22,371 nucleotides of DNA from Cochliopodium minus (taxonomy: Eukaryota > Discosea > Himatismenida > Cochliopodiidae), in contig JAMYWO010000061.1 in assembly GCA_024220525.1 (NCBI GenBank), forward strand, positions 126,440-148,810. The letters are read 5' to 3'. The notes under the pieces are model-generated. The model saw only the letters and a program-made list of their open reading frames with translations, ran no database searches and was not told the DNA's origin. Shown piece after piece: positions 19,379-22,371 of this stretch (the stretch's first letter is position 1; every line of letters starts with the position of its first letter). The position numbers were made by a program, and so were the translations under genes.

Positions 19379-20495
19379 ATGAAGAAAGAGGTGAGACTTA
19401 CTTTGGATGAAATTCATATTGAAGCCAAATCTATTTATGACAGAATATTAACTGATATGACTCTCACAGATGATGAATCAGAAGAATTGCACGAGAAATT
19501 GAATGATTTGTATTCATCAACCGAAATCAAAGGAGAAGATTTTACGATTGATATGAACACAAGTATGGATTTCATAATTTCTATTAATTCTTTGATATAT
19601 TTGGCATAAAATATTTTTTATATCTTACTTATTTTGTTTGTTATACAAATTATATCCATCATTCATAAAGGATTATTGTTTAATATGAATATTTTATAAA
19701 GTATCAAATATTTGATTGCATATTCAGTTTGATATTATTATATGTTTTTACTTGTATTTGTGAAAAACTAATATTTCATATTTCAAGCTTCAATGTTACT
19801 CAATTGGACAAAACTAAGATTCAGAATGAAAAAATACCCAAACAAATATGTCTCCACTGAAAAATTAATTTCAAGAGCAAGTGAATTGACTCAAAAATGG
19901 AAAATCAAAGCAAAGGGATCGATGGAAGAGACTGTAAATATTTATATTGAACAATGTGAAAAAATAAAAACATGTTTGGAAGTGGATGCTGATGATTTGA
20001 TAGAAATAAGAGCAACATTAGAATATGAAAACAAGGTATGAATCTATATTTCTTTATTTTTTTCATTGATTGATTTTTGAAATAAGCTTGCTGGATTTAA
20101 ACATAAAGAATTGACAGATCTTTTATCTCAAACAAATAAATACAGGTAAAAATAAATACGAACATTTCAAATATAATTTCCATAATCTTGTAATATTAAG
20201 AAGATAATGAACATAATATATTTTCTCTTTCAAAATAAATTTAAAAAGTAATATTCATAAATATTGTATAATACAATATTTTTTTATTATTTCCGTTAAA
20301 TTTTAAAGATTGTTGGATGGAAAGAAAGAATATGTTCCTCCGAGAGAATATGAGAATGTAATTGTGGATGAAAGTCCTCCATTCTTCTCTTTCTTTGACA
20401 GCGACAGCGATGAGGAAGATAAAAAAGAAGTAAAGAATGAACCAACAAAAGATCCGAATGAAAAAGTTGAAGAAAGTTTTTGTTCGATATTTTGA
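19379..20495 (+). CDS. Small acidic hypothetical protein, 225 aa, four exons
   Basis: Preferred model: 19379-19562, 19788-20035, 20087-20145, 20309-20495; 678 nt with TGA. The first exon (MKKEVRLTLDEIHIEAKSIY) and the second (NWTKLRFRMKKYPNKYVSTE) join in phase across a 225-bp intron with donor GTATGG and acceptor TTTCAAG. The unspliced alternative is two genes: 76 codons ending TAA at 19609, and a 162-aa protein from ATG 19793. Residues ~10-150 are predicted to be helical and charged, possibly two similar helical bundles. The C-terminal third holds VPPREYENVIVDESPP, then an acidic DSDSDEEDKKE tract typical of CK2 sites. No family recognised. Confidence 0.6.
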
Positions 20496-20960
20496 ATCCA
20501 TCTTCAATAAAATTAACATTGTATTGCCAAAATTTTTTTTTTTTATTCTTTAAATATTCCCAGCAAATATTCAATTATAAAAAAAAAAAAATATTCAATA
20601 AAAAAATAAGAAAAAAAAAAAATATTTTATGGATCAGCCTACTGGAAGACCATCTTATTTGCAAAGGGAGTCCCTCTACAATAATTCGCGATCATCAACA
20701 ATTTTCACGCTCAGGTTTTCTAGTTATAGCTCATCTTCTCCATATATTAGTAATTCAACTTAAATTAGTAAGTTGTTATTATTGCTCTAACTACAGTAAT
20801 GATCCCAAAGAGTTAGTCACACGTAAAATAATTGGTCTAAAAAAATAAATTTTTGAATGTTTTTTTTGTTATTTTCTTTTAAAAAAAGGGTTTAATTTTT
20901 AATTTTTTTTTTTTTTTTGAATTCAATTTTATTTTTCCGATGTTGGATTATTTTTTTTTA
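20496..20960. other. Intergenic stretch with a less AT-rich island and a 44-codon ORF
   Basis: After A/T filler (20520-20620) a clearly less AT-rich island runs from 20625 to about 20840. It contains an ATG-initiated ORF, 20625-20759, of 44 codons (start MDQPTGRPSYLQRESLYNNS, Ser-rich end, TAA). A textbook GTAAGT donor-like hexamer lies at 20768 and a CTACAG acceptor-like site ends at 20795, but no splicing of these makes a convincing protein. The base composition is that of exons elsewhere in the window, so a short gene, a gene remnant or a non-coding RNA is possible. I did not recognise a tRNA or snRNA. Confidence 0.35.
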
Positions 20961-22185
20961 TTATAAACTTGTTGTGACTTTCCATACAGTGTATTCATTT
21001 TTCTCACTTTGACATACAACTTCTGCTGCCAAAGCATGATCGTTGTTCTGTTCAATCAAGAACTTTTTCTCATCGGACAATAAATAGCAGCCAGTGACTA
21101 AATGTCTTAATCTAAACTTCATGTTCAATTTTAAATAATTTTCCTTCTCATCATCCTTTCAAAAAAAAAAATATAAAAAAAAAATGATTTTTAACAAATA
21201 AAAAAAAATAAAAAAAAAATAAAAAATAATAATTTTTTTTTTGTATTATTTCTTTTACATTTACGTATTCCAATACCCATTTCATCAGCTCAAAGTCTTG
21301 TTCCTTGGTTGTTTCGTTAGTTTTCACGTTGTCAGAAAAATAAACTTCTTGTCCTCTTCCCAAAGGAGAAACCAAACCATAATTTGTATGAAGATATCTT
21401 ATTTTTAAAAAAAAATTAAAAAAATTTAAAAAAATTAAAAATTAATAAAATCTGAAAATTAAAATGAATTAAAAAATTTAAAATCAATTAAAATTAAATA
21501 AAGTTTAAATTAATTTTTTTTTACTTTGTAACACCATAGGCTATGGCTAATTGATGTTGGATGATGACTGAATCTCCATTTTTGAAGAGTTTTCTCCCAT
21601 TGGAGTTGATCAGCACCATGTAATTGTTGTTGTTGGGTTCTGCCACAATGATCTGGAACTCGTGAGAACCTGAATTAAAAACAAAATAAAATTGAAAATT
21701 AAAAAATAAAAATTAAAATTAAAAAAATTAAAAAGATTAATAAAATTAATAAAATTAATAAAACTAATATAATATCAATAAAATTGAAATAAAAATTAAA
21801 AAATTAAAATTAAAATTAAAAAAATTAATATTAAAATTAATAAAATTGATAAAATTAATAAGTTAATAAAATTAATATTAAAATTTTAAAAAAAAAATAA
21901 CAAAAAATTAAAAATTAATAAAAAATTAAAAATTAAAAAATCAAAAATTTTTGTTACTGTTTTTTTCTGCAAAATATCTCAATCCGTGAGAATGCATGTT
22001 CAATCCCAATTTATCTCTGGAAATGATGACTATGCTTGAAGACTTTATACTGATTTTGAACTCCTCTTTGTAATGAAGGAGGAACTTCTCGTTGAGTTCG
22101 GAGTATTCTTTTGACTTGCAAAAAGAATCGAATGATTTAATCTTTTCTTTTTGTTCATCGGAAAGTGCAGAAATTTCAGATTTAC
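20961..22185 (-). CDS. MIR-domain protein, 3' part (last four exons)
   Basis: Visible exons in transcript order: 22185-21958, 21669-21525, 21397-21265, 21155-20961, ending TAA. The gene continues beyond the window through an intron that starts at 22186. Junction phases are consistent. Two or three MIR-type beta-trefoil repeats are seen: GLNMHSHGLRYFAEKN; then NGDSVIIQHQLAIAYGVTKYL with HTNYG; then MKFRLRHLVTGCYLL with a closing YTVWKV. MIR modules occur in protein O-mannosyltransferases, SDF2-type ER proteins and inositol-trisphosphate/ryanodine receptors. Here the repeats form the C-terminal end with no membrane segment after them, so an IP3-receptor channel is unlikely unless this is a stand-alone fragment. 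An N-terminal helical stretch (DEQKEKIKSFDSFCKSKEYS) precedes them. Function uncertain. Confidence 0.7.
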
Positions 22186-22295
22186 CTTTAAAAATACAAT
22201 CAAAATAATAATTGAAATAAAAATGAAAAATTAATTAAAATGAATAAAAAAATGTAAATCAAAAATAAAGTTATTAAGAAAATAATAATTAATCA

Positions 22296-22371
22296 AAATA
22301 AATAAAATAAATAAAATAAATAAAATAAATAAAATAAATAAAATAAATAAAATAAATAAAATAAATAAAAT
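22296..22371. repeat. 9-bp tandem repeat at the window end
   Basis: From about 22296 to the last base the sequence is a nearly perfect array of a 9-bp unit of the form AAATAAAAT, about eight copies, continuing out of the window. It lies in an intron of the MIR-domain gene and is a microsatellite-like expansion of the common intronic A/T words. Confidence 0.85.

Noticed and set aside
1-22371. Reassigned genetic code (ciliate-like)
   Set aside because: TGA ends the ATPase and copy B, TAA ends MND1 and the F-box gene, and TAG ends copy A, each at the place expected from homology or paralogy. No in-frame stop has to be read as an amino acid.
1-22371. CRISPR arrays, insertion sequences, transposons, virus-derived elements, tRNA or rRNA genes
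   Set aside because: None seen by eye. Repeats are only simple A/T words and short intronic duplications; a covariance-model scan would be needed to exclude small RNA genes firmly.

Overview
The window looks like nuclear DNA of a free-living, intron-rich, extremely AT-rich unicellular eukaryote. Exons are moderately AT-rich. Introns and spacers are close to pure A/T, with GT donors (mostly GTAAAA or GTAAAT) and T-rich tracts before AG. All three stops are used as terminators (TGA, TAA and TAG), so the code is standard and ciliates with reassigned stops are unlikely. An amoeboid or flagellate protist (for example Heterolobosea, Amoebozoa or Anaeramoeba-like) fits; this is inference, and nothing in the window fixes the taxon.

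Layout: (1) 1-489, minus: 5' part of an ankyrin-repeat gene leaving the window. (2) 751-5442, minus: complete 10-exon plasma-membrane-type Ca2+-ATPase, 1052 aa. (3) 5783-6819, minus: three small genes for disordered, charged proteins. (4) 6976-8277, minus: four-exon F-box protein. (5) 8484-9189, plus: MND1, the meiotic recombination factor, 205 aa. (6) 9283-12249, minus, and 12327-14887, plus: two divergent paralogues encoding secreted proteins of an unrecognised family. They lie head to head over 77 bp; one has 13 exons, including an 8-nt micro-exon, and the other has 11. (7) 15259-19313, plus: a complete S1/P1 nuclease catalytic domain whose reading frame runs, through an in-phase intron, straight into RCC1-like repeats. 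(8) 19379-20495, plus: a small acidic protein of unknown function. (9) 20625-20848: a less AT-rich island without a convincing gene. (10) 20961 to the window end, minus: 3' part of a MIR-domain gene.

The gene models were built by hand from splice signals. Each complete multi-exon model sums to a whole number of codons, and homologous motifs are continuous across junctions. The genes do not form a pathway. The most interesting parts are the S1-RCC1 in-frame chimera, the divergent secreted-protein pair with extensive intron turnover, and a sharp change in codon use inside one exon of that pair.
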